Assembly: GCF_948329825.1 (NCBI RefSeq)
Contig: NZ_CAOJCM010000001.1
Location: 310,001-374,000, forward strand
DNA length: 64,000 nt
Direction of reading: 5' to 3'
Origin: Paenibacillus sp. JJ-100
GTDB taxonomy: Bacteria > Bacillota > Bacilli > Paenibacillales > Paenibacillaceae
Part shown: piece by piece, positions 43,703 through 50,420 of the stretch
How positions within the stretch are numbered: position 1 is the first letter of the stretch
How the letters are laid out: the number at the start of each line of letters is the position of its first letter
Notes under the pieces: model-generated
What the model was told of the DNA's origin: nothing
Databases searched by the model: none
The model's input: the letters and a program-made list of their open reading frames with translations, nothing else
Program-made: the position numbers and the translations under genes

Positions 43703-44284
43703 ATGGAGCTGGTCACGTTTTTGTTGTTTTCAACGCTTGAGGTATTAGCGGTCTTTGTTTTTATGATGGTGTTTTTTCGCGAAAACCCAATGGACTATAT
43801 CTGGCAGGCGGTATCTATATCAGTGCTTATGGGGTTGCAGAGTTATTTCCTTAGAGAGTTGGAGCTGGGTTACGTCGCAACGGTAATCAACCTGATGTTC
43901 TATGTGTTAATCTTGGCCGCTATAGTCCGGCTGCCACTAATTTGGGCGGCTATTATATCCGGTGTTGGATTCTTCAGCTATGGGATCGTACAGGCTTTAA
44001 TGCTGGCTATTGTTGGGGGAGAACTGTTGCAGCTCATTTCAAGCATTCTATTCCTTGTTATTTCGTACGCGCTATATAAATTCGGTCTTGGTTTTGAAGC
44101 ACCATATGACTTGTTTAGGTTGCCTGGGGAAAAGAACGTAGTGGTATCTGTCATTCTTGTATCATTCGTGCTGATGACAATAGCGATGTACGTGCAACTG
44201 TCCTGGGTAAACATCATGTTCTTTGGGGCAGCGTCAGCACTGTTCATATATTATGCAGTCCGCAAGGAGAGAGAAGACAAATGA
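43703..44284 (+). CDS. Multi-pass membrane protein resembling the AgrC sensor domain, without kinase
   Basis: 193 residues, about six membrane helices: LVTFLLFSTLEVLAVFVFMMVFF; AVSISVLMGLQSYFL; VATVINLMFYVLILAAIV; AAIISGVGFFSYGIV; LISSILFLVISYALYKF; VVSVILVSFVLMTIAMYV; then a short helix and basic tail AVRKEREDK. This is the size and layout of an AgrC-type peptide receptor domain, but the protein stops where the HisKA/HATPase part would begin. No H, N or G box occurs downstream. Overlaps agrB (ATGA). Receptor role is inferred from context. Confidence 0.6.
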   Translation: MELVTFLLFSTLEVLAVFVFMMVFFRENPMDYIWQAVSISVLMGLQSYFLRELELGYVATVINLMFYVLILAAIVRLPLIWAAIISGVGFFSYGIVQALMLAIVGGELLQLISSILFLVISYALYKFGLGFEAPYDLFRLPGEKNVVVSVILVSFVLMTIAMYVQLSWVNIMFFGAASALFIYYAVRKEREDK

Positions 44285-44823
44285 TCGAGGTAGCGGCCGG
44301 GAGAATCGCCCGGCATATTAAGTCAGTTGTTCCCAATCATCCAGTACCAGAAGACAGCATGAGGCATTCACTGATCATTATTCTTAATTTTGTTTCAGTG
44401 GTCGTTTTAACAGTGTTGGCAGGTTTGGCAACTGGTCGTTTGGATGAAGCGGTAATGCTGCTCAAATGCTTTGCTTTTCTACGATTGTTTTCAGGGGGTC
44501 TACATCTGCAAACAAGCATGGGGTGCGCCATCATTACGGCCGGTACAGCAACCGCACTGTCTATGTTGAGTATTGGTACAGGTTTCTCTGGTACACTCAC
44601 GGTGATCAGTATGCTGATCATGTTAATCTATGCACCTTCAGGAATCGAGAACCAGACACGTATACCTGAACGTTTTTACCCTGCACTAAAAGTTATCTCG
44701 TTCCTAGTCGTTGCATCAAATCTATGGTTTGGATCGTCTATGGCAGCAATAGCATTTTTTGTGCAGGCTTTGACGTTAGTAATTAATGAGCATTTCACGA
44801 AAGGGGGTGACAAACATGTTTAA
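44281..44823 (+). CDS. agrB: AgrB-type peptide-processing membrane protease
   Basis: 180 residues, ATG overlapping the upstream stop. Membrane helices begin near residue 32. Catalytic pair in FSGGLHLQTSMGC: His and Cys seven residues apart, the same spacing as in staphylococcal AgrB. Conserved RLFSGGLH context. It should cut the AgrD C-terminus and cyclise the signal peptide. Next gene overlaps by eight bases and encodes the peptide. Confidence 0.88.
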   Translation: MIEVAAGRIARHIKSVVPNHPVPEDSMRHSLIIILNFVSVVVLTVLAGLATGRLDEAVMLLKCFAFLRLFSGGLHLQTSMGCAIITAGTATALSMLSIGTGFSGTLTVISMLIMLIYAPSGIENQTRIPERFYPALKVISFLVVASNLWFGSSMAAIAFFVQALTLVINEHFTKGGDKHV

Positions 44824-44944
44824 AACAGCTATCTATGGTGCAATCGCAACTGGACTGGGTGCAATAGCAGCTCTGTCTGTAATGCCAGCAAGCCTGATTT
44901 TTGTCAACAACCCAAAGCCACCACAACATTTGCTTAAAAAATAA
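44816..44944 (+). CDS. agrD: AgrD-like cyclic autoinducer pre-peptide
   Basis: 42 residues. Amphipathic, Ala/Gly-rich N-terminal helix (MFKTAIYGAIATGLGAIAAL), a core MPASLIFVNN, and a C-terminal PKPPQHLLKK, matching the AgrD layout of leader, signal and Pro/Lys-containing tail. There is no Cys; the position before the hydrophobic pair is Ser, so the ring would be a lactone (Ser-Leu-Ile-Phe-Val). GGGGGTG ribosome site. Overlaps agrB. Tail lacks the usual acidic residues, which is unusual. Confidence 0.75.
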   Translation: MFKTAIYGAIATGLGAIAALSVMPASLIFVNNPKPPQHLLKK

Positions 44945-44958
44945 TGGAGGGCACATAC

Positions 44959-45354
44959 ATGGAACACATAACACTTCTGGTAGATCACAAGGGGAAGAAT
45001 GGTGTTACCCCTGTAAAGATCGCTGACATACTGTATCTGTCGTATATAAAAGCATACCGAAAGGTCGCTTTTTACACTGCGGATGCCACATATTATTTTA
45101 TGGGCAGCAAAGAACACTGGACAGAGGTTCTCAACAACAGCGGTGGTAATTTTCTGGATGTTGACCGGCATAACTCTGTTAATGTTTCGAAGGTGAAGAG
45201 GACTGAAACTATGCCGTATTACGCCTGCTTTGAGAAGTTTCGTACAGTAAAAGAATTAAAGTGTTCTATGTCTGCAAGAGGGTACAACGATCTGGTCAAA
45301 AGGCTCTCATCACGAATCGAACAACCCAAAAAAGTTGTACCAATATTTCAATGA
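44959..45354 (+). CDS. LytTR DNA-binding regulator without receiver domain
   Basis: 131 residues from ATG 44959 (GGAGGG upstream). LytTR pattern: VKIADILYLSYIKAYRKVAFYT, MGSKEHWTEVL, FLDVDRHNSVNVSKVKRTE. AgrA also has a LytTR domain but carries a receiver domain in front; here none is present. Last gene of the operon before a strong terminator. Likely output factor of the signalling module; its binding site is not known. Confidence 0.8.
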   Translation: MEHITLLVDHKGKNGVTPVKIADILYLSYIKAYRKVAFYTADATYYFMGSKEHWTEVLNNSGGNFLDVDRHNSVNVSKVKRTETMPYYACFEKFRTVKELKCSMSARGYNDLVKRLSSRIEQPKKVVPIFQ

Positions 45355-45397
45355 AAAGAGGGGCCACCGTCAATGTGCGGTGGCCCCTCTTTTTTGC
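45353..45397 (+). terminator. Strong terminator of the agr-like operon
   Basis: AAAAGAGGGGCCACCG / CGGTGGCCCCTCTTTT, a 16-bp perfect stem, followed by T. Confidence 0.92.
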
Positions 45398-45398
45398 G

Positions 45399-45456
45399 TT
45401 CGACAATTCACTATATCATATGTGTATGTAATATGTTGTCGAATGATTGTGTCGAA
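45399..45456. repeat. TTCGACA/TGTCGAA repeat cluster
   Basis: TTCGACA at 45399, TGTCGAATG at 45437 and again at 45450 (13-bp period). Possibly operator sites for one of the nearby regulators. The rest of 45457-45612 holds the self-complementary TAAAGTAAACTTTA (45544) and a GGAGCA/TGCTCC hairpin that can end the minus-strand HTH gene. Confidence 0.45.
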
Positions 45457-45612
45457 TGCGATAAATTCAGACGCCCGATTTTAATTTACAAATCTTGTGA
45501 TATGGGGCAAAATGGTAAACAGGAACAAGATTTCCCATTGACTTAAAGTAAACTTTACAACGGGGTAAAAATAGACCTCCGGGTGGAGCAGTAATTGCTC
45601 CGGCCTGATGCG

Positions 45613-45840
45613 CTATCGCGGCCACTCATAAATGTCAGTCTCAGAACAACCGAGAATAATGCAAATCCCACGCATAGTAAGGGCTGGGATGGGTCTCTTA
45701 TCATTCTCGTAGAGCGACAGTAGGGTGGTGGATACACTCAATCCCAGTTCCTTTTGCAGCCTCTCAGATAGCTCCACCTGAGTGACATTCGCACGGATTC
45801 TGCAATCGCGCAACAGGCACTTCCCGAAGGTAAGCGCCAT
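45613..45840 (-). CDS. HTH (Cro/CI, Xre-type) regulator
   Basis: 75 residues with an Xre HTH (LLRDCRIRANVTQVELSERLQKEL.. pattern; ALTMRGICIILGCSETDIYEW). GGAGG about 10 bases before ATG. Divergent from the SOS-type promoter at 45882. A second lysogeny regulator besides the repressor at 46015. Confidence 0.8.
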   Translation of the reverse strand: MALTFGKCLLRDCRIRANVTQVELSERLQKELGLSVSTTLLSLYENDKRPIPALTMRGICIILGCSETDIYEWPR

Positions 45841-45881
45841 ATTATGTAATCCTCCATATTAAGTTTTTTAGCCTTTCATAG

Positions 45882-45902
45882 GAACAGTCGTTCGTATATA
45901 AT
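45882..45902 (+). promoter_or_regulatory. SOS-type box with -10 element
   Basis: GAACAGTCGTTCG (45882-45894) directly followed by TATAAT (45897-45902), the same layout as at 42250. No clear -35 is seen. Drives a small gene that runs into the repressor gene from its 3' side. Confidence 0.6.
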
Positions 45903-45932
45903 TGCAATAATACATACCGGAGGTCATGCCAC

Positions 45933-46058
45933 ATGAATAGCATTGATGCAGAACAGTTCTTGATTTCCATTGCAGCCGATACGCCAGAAAACCAAGAATT
46001 GATTAAAGAATTTTTTAATTCCCTTGTTGATCCTGACTCAGAAGAAGACGAGCCATAG
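45933..46058 (+). CDS. 41-residue acidic protein under the SOS-type promoter
   Basis: MNSIDAEQFLISIAADTP ... ending in DSEEDEP. CGGAGGT eight bases before ATG. Overlaps the 3' end of the repressor gene on the other strand by 44 bases. Could be an anti-repressor-like peptide or only the head of an antisense transcript; no family known. Confidence 0.55.
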   Translation: MNSIDAEQFLISIAADTPENQELIKEFFNSLVDPDSEEDEP

Positions 46059-46398
46059 CTTGCAGCTTTCTCTTCTGATCCTCTGTTAATTCCACTCCGT
46101 CAAAAGTGAAATCTCCCTTGATGAATGAATCATCGTTCAATTCTACTTTTTCAACCATATCCCTCTCAGCTTCGGTTAACTTGCTGTGGGGGTTGTTTGT
46201 GTGTCCAAGAACCCAATCCATTGTTACCCCATAGTAGTCACAAAGGACTTTCAAAGTATCATAATCAGGTTTATTTCTTCCAGCCTCATAACCACTCAAG
46301 GTCTTATTATTTATCCCCGTATGATCCCTCACTTGAAGCTGTGAGAGCTTCAAATCCTTTCTAATCTTTTTCAATCTTTCAGCGTAAATTGCAGCCAT
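46015..46398 (-). CDS. CI-type phage repressor
   Basis: 127 residues from ATG 46398 (GGAGAGGTGAG upstream). N-terminal Xre HTH: LKKIRKDLKLSQLQVRDHTGINNKTLSGYEAGRNKPDYDTL is the recognisable pattern (in parts). C-terminal part is acidic and short; there is no LexA/CI-type self-cleavage Ser/Lys domain. Divergent from the Cro-like gene, with three operators between. Keeps the prophage silent. Induction must use a way other than RecA-driven autocleavage. Confidence 0.85.
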   Translation of the reverse strand: MAAIYAERLKKIRKDLKLSQLQVRDHTGINNKTLSGYEAGRNKPDYDTLKVLCDYYGVTMDWVLGHTNNPHSKLTEAERDMVEKVELNDDSFIKGDFTFDGVELTEDQKRKLQAMARLLLSQDQQGN

Positions 46399-46455
46399 TT
46401 TTCTGCTCACCTCTCCTAATCGATATTAGCATATTGTCCACTTTAAGAGAAATTA

Positions 46456-46549
46456 TTATACGATACAGAGAATTAATTTTAAAAAAGGTGTTGACTTCTT
46501 TGATACAGAGAATTATATTGGGGATACGAAATTTCTCTGATACAGAGAA
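46456..46549. promoter_or_regulatory. Operator region: three 17-bp operators and the rightward promoter
   Basis: Operators of the form TTCTCTG-ATA-CAGAGAA: 46456-46472 (right arm perfect, left arm weak), 46496-46512 (one mismatch), 46533-46549 (perfect). Rightward promoter: TTGACT 46491-46496, 17 bases, TATATT 46514-46519; the middle operator fills its spacer. The first operator overlaps a TATAAT on the minus strand that fits the repressor's own promoter. Confidence 0.8.
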
Positions 46550-46583
46550 TTATCACCCCAAAATGGAGAAAGGAGGACGGGGG

Positions 46584-46853
46584 ATGAATTCGAGTGAAAT
46601 CGCCATCCATCCAGTTGAAGATGAGTTTATTGGAATTCCGATACGTGTACGGCTTCTTCAGTACATTAAGTCTAAAGGTTATGTATTAAGGGTTATTGCT
46701 GAAAAGTCTGGGATCGGTGAAAAAAAGTTCTACAAAATTATGAATGGAGATTGCCGATTGACAGCCGATGATTTAGAAAAGATTTGCACGAAAGGCTTGG
46801 CAATAGAACCAGCATATTTTTTTGAGAATAAATTCTCTGAAATGGAGAATTGA
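46584..46853 (+). CDS. Cro-like HTH regulator
   Basis: 89 residues from ATG 46584 (AAGGAGG). HTH pattern RVRLLQYIKSKGYVLRVIAEKSGIGEKKFYKIMNGDCRL. First gene right of the operators. A fourth operator-like site TTCTCTG-AAA-TGGAGAA (46833-46849) covers its stop codon. Confidence 0.8.
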   Translation: MNSSEIAIHPVEDEFIGIPIRVRLLQYIKSKGYVLRVIAEKSGIGEKKFYKIMNGDCRLTADDLEKICTKGLAIEPAYFFENKFSEMEN

Positions 46854-46864
46854 TACTAGAGAAA

Positions 46865-46885
46865 GTATACGGTAAAACCGTATAC
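46865..46885 (+). promoter_or_regulatory. Perfect palindrome matching the agr-operon operator
   Basis: GTATACGGT-AAA-ACCGTATAC, a 9-3-9 perfect palindrome in front of the early operon. It shares TATACGG-N5-CCGTATA with the operator at 43309. Confidence 0.65.
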
Positions 46886-46930
46886 CCGTCAATAGAAATG
46901 TTACTTATTTTAGTGAAAGTTGGTGGTTAA

Positions 46931-47386
46931 ATGAATCGATCAGCAGAAGCATTGAATGATTGGCAGGTTGCAATGTTTGTACAACGAGGCGACTCTAACA
47001 TTCTCACGCTGCTACAAGAAGAGGAGAAAGATTTAGAACAGGGATTTGCATTACCGGCTAAATCGTTCAGTATCGCTGATACGCAGGGAATCATCACTCT
47101 TCGAAATATGCTCAACAGTTTGGATCTGGGGGGAGAAGAGGAAACCGAAGTCGAAGAGCCCTTGTCCGGGAAGGGAGCGCTGTGGATCGGAATAAGAAAG
47201 AGAGCTTTGCAGCGACTAAACCTCGAAGATTCGCCCTTAAGGCACCAAGTAAAGATTGTTCTATCAACGTTAGTTCGCGCAACACTCGGAATAAAAACAA
47301 TCTTGGTTATGACGGAAGAGGAGGCTGTGGTCGCTGAACAGATCGTGAACGAAGTGGTCGAAACAATGCTGAAATTCGAAAAATAA
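46931..47386 (+). CDS. Hypothetical early phage protein
   Basis: 151 residues, helical and acidic, no membrane part (WQVAMFVQRGDSNILTLLQEEE ... RHQVKIVLSTLVRATLGI). First gene after the shared palindrome. No family recognised. Confidence 0.6.
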   Translation: MNRSAEALNDWQVAMFVQRGDSNILTLLQEEEKDLEQGFALPAKSFSIADTQGIITLRNMLNSLDLGGEEETEVEEPLSGKGALWIGIRKRALQRLNLEDSPLRHQVKIVLSTLVRATLGIKTILVMTEEEAVVAEQIVNEVVETMLKFEK

Positions 47387-47414
47387 CAAACCGAATTGAA
47401 AGGGGCACACACAC

Positions 47415-47669
47415 ATGTCTATCGCAATTCACAAGATTCACCGGGCAATGGCACAAATCACAATGATGAACACGGATAAGCAAGGCAATCTGATTCTCGG
47501 AGAACTGGAGTTGAAATTGATATTCGGATTGCTCAGAAAAAATCTTGAGCTGGTTTACGAGATTGATGGTCTGAAAGAAATCGCCTTTGCTGCTCAATCA
47601 CTTAACCAAATGGATTTAGTGCAGCATGTATGCGCAAGGCTCGATGAACTGGAGGTGCAATTGACATGA
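47415..47669 (+). CDS. Small helical protein upstream of a MazF-type toxin
   Basis: 84 residues (ITMMNTDKQGNLILGELELKLIFGLLRKN ...). Overlaps the toxin gene by ATGA. Not an AbrB/MazE-type antitoxin by sight; it may be a non-standard antitoxin or an unrelated early protein. Confidence 0.55.
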   Translation: MSIAIHKIHRAMAQITMMNTDKQGNLILGELELKLIFGLLRKNLELVYEIDGLKEIAFAAQSLNQMDLVQHVCARLDELEVQLT

Positions 47670-48040
47670 TCCGGCGTGGTGATATCTACAAGATTCAATA
47701 CGGAGACGGCGAAGGAAGCGAACAACAGGGGTATCGTCCGGGCCTGATCATTCAAAACGATGTGGGCAATAAATACTCAACCACAGTAGTAGTTGCGGCA
47801 ATTTCTGATGCTAAAGATAAACGCTTGATGCCAACACACTTTCCAATTGGAACAGTATCCGGCTTATGCAAACCATCGGTTGTAATGTTCGAGCAGTTGA
47901 GGACGATTGATAAATCTCGTTTAGATAAAAAGGTTGGCATGCTTACACCGGAACAACTTAAGCGGGCAGAGATTCCCTTAATGATAAGCCTGGGATTGAT
48001 GTCGCCCCCAGTACCTAAAAGAGAGATGGTGATCAAATGA
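47666..48040 (+). CDS. MazF/PemK-type endoribonuclease
   Basis: 124 residues. Family motifs RRGDIYKIQYG, GYRPGLIIQNDVGNKYSTTVVVAAIS in part, LCKPSVVMFEQLRTIDKSRL. Cuts mRNA at short motifs. Complete. Inside the early operon, so it may be used to shut off host messages or act as an addiction unit. Confidence 0.8.
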   Translation: MIRRGDIYKIQYGDGEGSEQQGYRPGLIIQNDVGNKYSTTVVVAAISDAKDKRLMPTHFPIGTVSGLCKPSVVMFEQLRTIDKSRLDKKVGMLTPEQLKRAEIPLMISLGLMSPPVPKREMVIK

Positions 48041-48183
48041 AAACTGAACAACAGTTAAAGGCTCTGTGCTCATTCTTCGAATCATTTGAGGGTCGGATGT
48101 ACCAGCAAGGTCGCCTGATGATTGCGTTGCATGCACGAGGCCAGTTCGACAAGTACAACCGGCTGCTTGCCAGCAAGCGGTGA
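48037..48183 (+). CDS. 48-residue hypothetical protein
   Basis: MKTEQQLKALCSFFESFEG ..., helical, basic C-terminus. ATGA overlap with the toxin gene. Function unknown. Confidence 0.55.
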   Translation: MKTEQQLKALCSFFESFEGRMYQQGRLMIALHARGQFDKYNRLLASKR

Positions 48184-48398
48184 TGATCATGAGTAATCCA
48201 TCCAATCCAATGCACTTATCAATCCGAATCAAAGCAAGTGATGATCCGTTGGACCTGAAAGCATTGGCTCAATCAGGAGGACAACATTTATGCAATCTGC
48301 GGTATCCGAAATTCGCTTTTCCGAGCGAAGCAAATCGCGTTAAGTACAACCGAATCAGGAAGGAACTGAGAGGGGGTGAGGTGAGCAGTGATAGTTAA
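48183..48398 (+). CDS. Small hypothetical protein
   Basis: About 71 residues, start among three close codons (48180 GTG, 48183 or 48189 ATG). Basic, no motif. Overlaps both neighbours. Confidence 0.5.
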   Translation: MIMSNPSNPMHLSIRIKASDDPLDLKALAQSGGQHLCNLRYPKFAFPSEANRVKYNRIRKELRGGEVSSDS

Positions 48399-48576
48399 GT
48401 GCGGGTGCGGTAAAAAAGATGCTGAGTATGCAGTTTATGAATCGGCAAAACCGCATTGCAAGAAGTGTATGTTGGACGCAGTCAATTGCACTATAGCAAT
48501 TCCAGTTCGCAGACTTGATCCGTGGGAAATGGAAAAAGTCGAAGGACCACAACAAACAAAAAAAGCCGCCCATTAG
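48388..48576 (+). CDS. Small zinc-finger protein
   Basis: 62 residues, GTG start after AGGGGGTGAGG. CGCGKK ... CKKC suggests a zinc knuckle. Function unknown. Confidence 0.55.
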   Translation: MIVKCGCGKKDAEYAVYESAKPHCKKCMLDAVNCTIAIPVRRLDPWEMEKVEGPQQTKKAAH

Positions 48577-48635
48577 AGAGCGGTCCATAAGAAAACTATT
48601 CGCAATCATCATATCACAGGAAGCGAGGAAAGCAA

Positions 48636-50216
48636 GTGGCAAACCATGTTCGATTATTGGAAACAGAGGTCATCAACTTCACTGAATTACGATCCAAGAA
48701 AGTAGAGTACGGAGATATCACCCGCTTGTCGGGAAGGAACGGACAGGGGAAAACCTCACTCGGAACTGCTCCAATTTGGGTGCTGTACGGCACAGATTTA
48801 TTCGGAAACAAGTACAATCCATCACCAACAAATTATGAGTTTGACCGGGTATTTGCTTCTACCCTCCTGCAATTGGACGGTATGCCGATGAAGTTTGCTC
48901 GAGAGATAGTAAACGGGAGTAATTCATTTTACATCAATGACGTTCCAACGAAGGCCAAAGAGTTTGAAGCGGCGGTTGCTGAACTGTTTGACAAAGATGA
49001 ATTCCTGTCCTTTTACAACCCAATCTACTTTTTCGGTCGGCACTGGACGAAGCAGCGGGAACAAATCATGAAATATACCACACCGCCTGCAAAGAAAGAA
49101 GTCTTTCAGGAAATGAGCCGCACTGATCCAGAACAGAAGTCGAAGGACATCACACTGAACCCTGCTGCCGTCAAGTTGGATGAACTGATGAAGAAACACA
49201 CCCTTGATGACCTACAGAAGATTCACGGCGGAACCGGGGGGCAAAAGTCGAAGCTGGAGAAACAGCACATTGCTGCTCAAAGCCGGACGAAGACGCTGCA
49301 GGAACAACTTGATAAATTGCCCGCGAGTTCAGGTGAAAATATTGAGTCATTGCAAGCTTTGGAAGCTGAATTGCGAAAGCAGATCAAAGCGGCAGATGAA
49401 CTGCCTGCGAGATCCTACCAGGTTGAAAAGAAGCAACAAGAAGTTGCATATAGGCTCCAAGCTCAACGTGATCAAATCGCACAAAGCAAGGAACGGTTCC
49501 TAGTACTTCACGGGGAAGAGATTGAAGATAAGTGCCCTATATGTAATCAGGCATTAGATGAAAAGGCAGTAATCAAAGCACAAGAAAACAAGGACGCTCG
49601 GATAACTAAAGCCCGTGAAGCACACCAAGAGTTAATTGATAAACGCAATGAATTAGAAGCAGAGCTCGCCTCTATTGTTCCTATAGATGTTGGAGACCTT
49701 CCAAAACAAGTTCGAGAGTTAGAGGATCAGTTGGATGTTGTTCTGGCTGATATCCGAAATCAGAATGCTCGGGCTCAACTTGAGGCAGATGTTGAAGCAG
49801 CGCGGCAGGCTGAGTCTGACACTCTCACCAGCCTGAAAGAATCGGTATTTATCCTGGATGCAATCAAGTCATACCGAGCCAAGGAAGCTGAACTGCAAGC
49901 CAACAAGGTGCAGTCACTGTTCACTAGTCTTTCAATCCGCCTGTTCAAATACGTGAAGACAAAGGGTGAATATGAGCCTGATTTCAGCATCCAGATGGAC
50001 GGAAAGGATTACCTGGCATTGTCCACCGGAGAACGTATCTCGGCAGGGCTGGAACTGACAGATGTGTTGTTCAAACAATCCGAGTTAATATGTCCTACCT
50101 TCATCGACAACATTGAGAGTTACACGGGCCGTGTGGCAGTATACGACCAACTCATTACGGGCCGAGTAGTGGAAGGGCAGGAACTGAAAATAGAAGTGGA
50201 GGTAGCGTTGCGATGA
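48636..50216 (+). CDS. SbcC/RecN-like AAA ATPase of phage recombination module
   Basis: 526 residues, GTG start. Walker A GRNGQGKTS near residue 35, long coiled coil (about 195-430) with a Zn-hook CPIC near 295, ABC-type signature ALSTGERISAGL and Walker B-like CPTFIDNIES near the end. SMC-like structure-sensing ATPase; stands directly before RecT. Confidence 0.85.
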   Translation: MANHVRLLETEVINFTELRSKKVEYGDITRLSGRNGQGKTSLGTAPIWVLYGTDLFGNKYNPSPTNYEFDRVFASTLLQLDGMPMKFAREIVNGSNSFYINDVPTKAKEFEAAVAELFDKDEFLSFYNPIYFFGRHWTKQREQIMKYTTPPAKKEVFQEMSRTDPEQKSKDITLNPAAVKLDELMKKHTLDDLQKIHGGTGGQKSKLEKQHIAAQSRTKTLQEQLDKLPASSGENIESLQALEAELRKQIKAADELPARSYQVEKKQQEVAYRLQAQRDQIAQSKERFLVLHGEEIEDKCPICNQALDEKAVIKAQENKDARITKAREAHQELIDKRNELEAELASIVPIDVGDLPKQVRELEDQLDVVLADIRNQNARAQLEADVEAARQAESDTLTSLKESVFILDAIKSYRAKEAELQANKVQSLFTSLSIRLFKYVKTKGEYEPDFSIQMDGKDYLALSTGERISAGLELTDVLFKQSELICPTFIDNIESYTGRVAVYDQLITGRVVEGQELKIEVEVALR

Positions 50217-50383
50217 GAAAAGGACATCCATTTCTGATAGAAGTGCCGCTGCTGGGAGTAGCCAGCATCCAAGTAGGAAAGGAGCTTCATTTTCCAAACT
50301 CCGAAAAGATCATTGTTCATAGCATCGACACTATTGAGATCAAGGACACCAAAGCAAGAATTATCGGTTTCACAGCAAAGTAA
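50213..50383 (+). CDS. 56-residue hypothetical protein
   Basis: MRKGHPFLIEVPLLGVASIQ ..., small beta-rich protein overlapping the ATPase stop by ATGA and placed before recT. Function unknown. Confidence 0.6.
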   Translation: MRKGHPFLIEVPLLGVASIQVGKELHFPNSEKIIVHSIDTIEIKDTKARIIGFTAK

Positions 50384-50420
50384 CATTTCTATCTATTAAA
50401 TCATAGGAGGCTACAAGCCC

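Noticed and set aside
45437-45458. TGTCGAATG direct repeats as LytTR binding sites
   Set aside because: LytTR sites are usually 9-bp repeats about 21 bp apart with a GTT core; here the period is 13 bp and the core differs.
46866-46885. Palindrome as a transcription terminator
   Set aside because: No T run on either side; the matching site at 43309 lies inside a promoter, so an operator is more likely.
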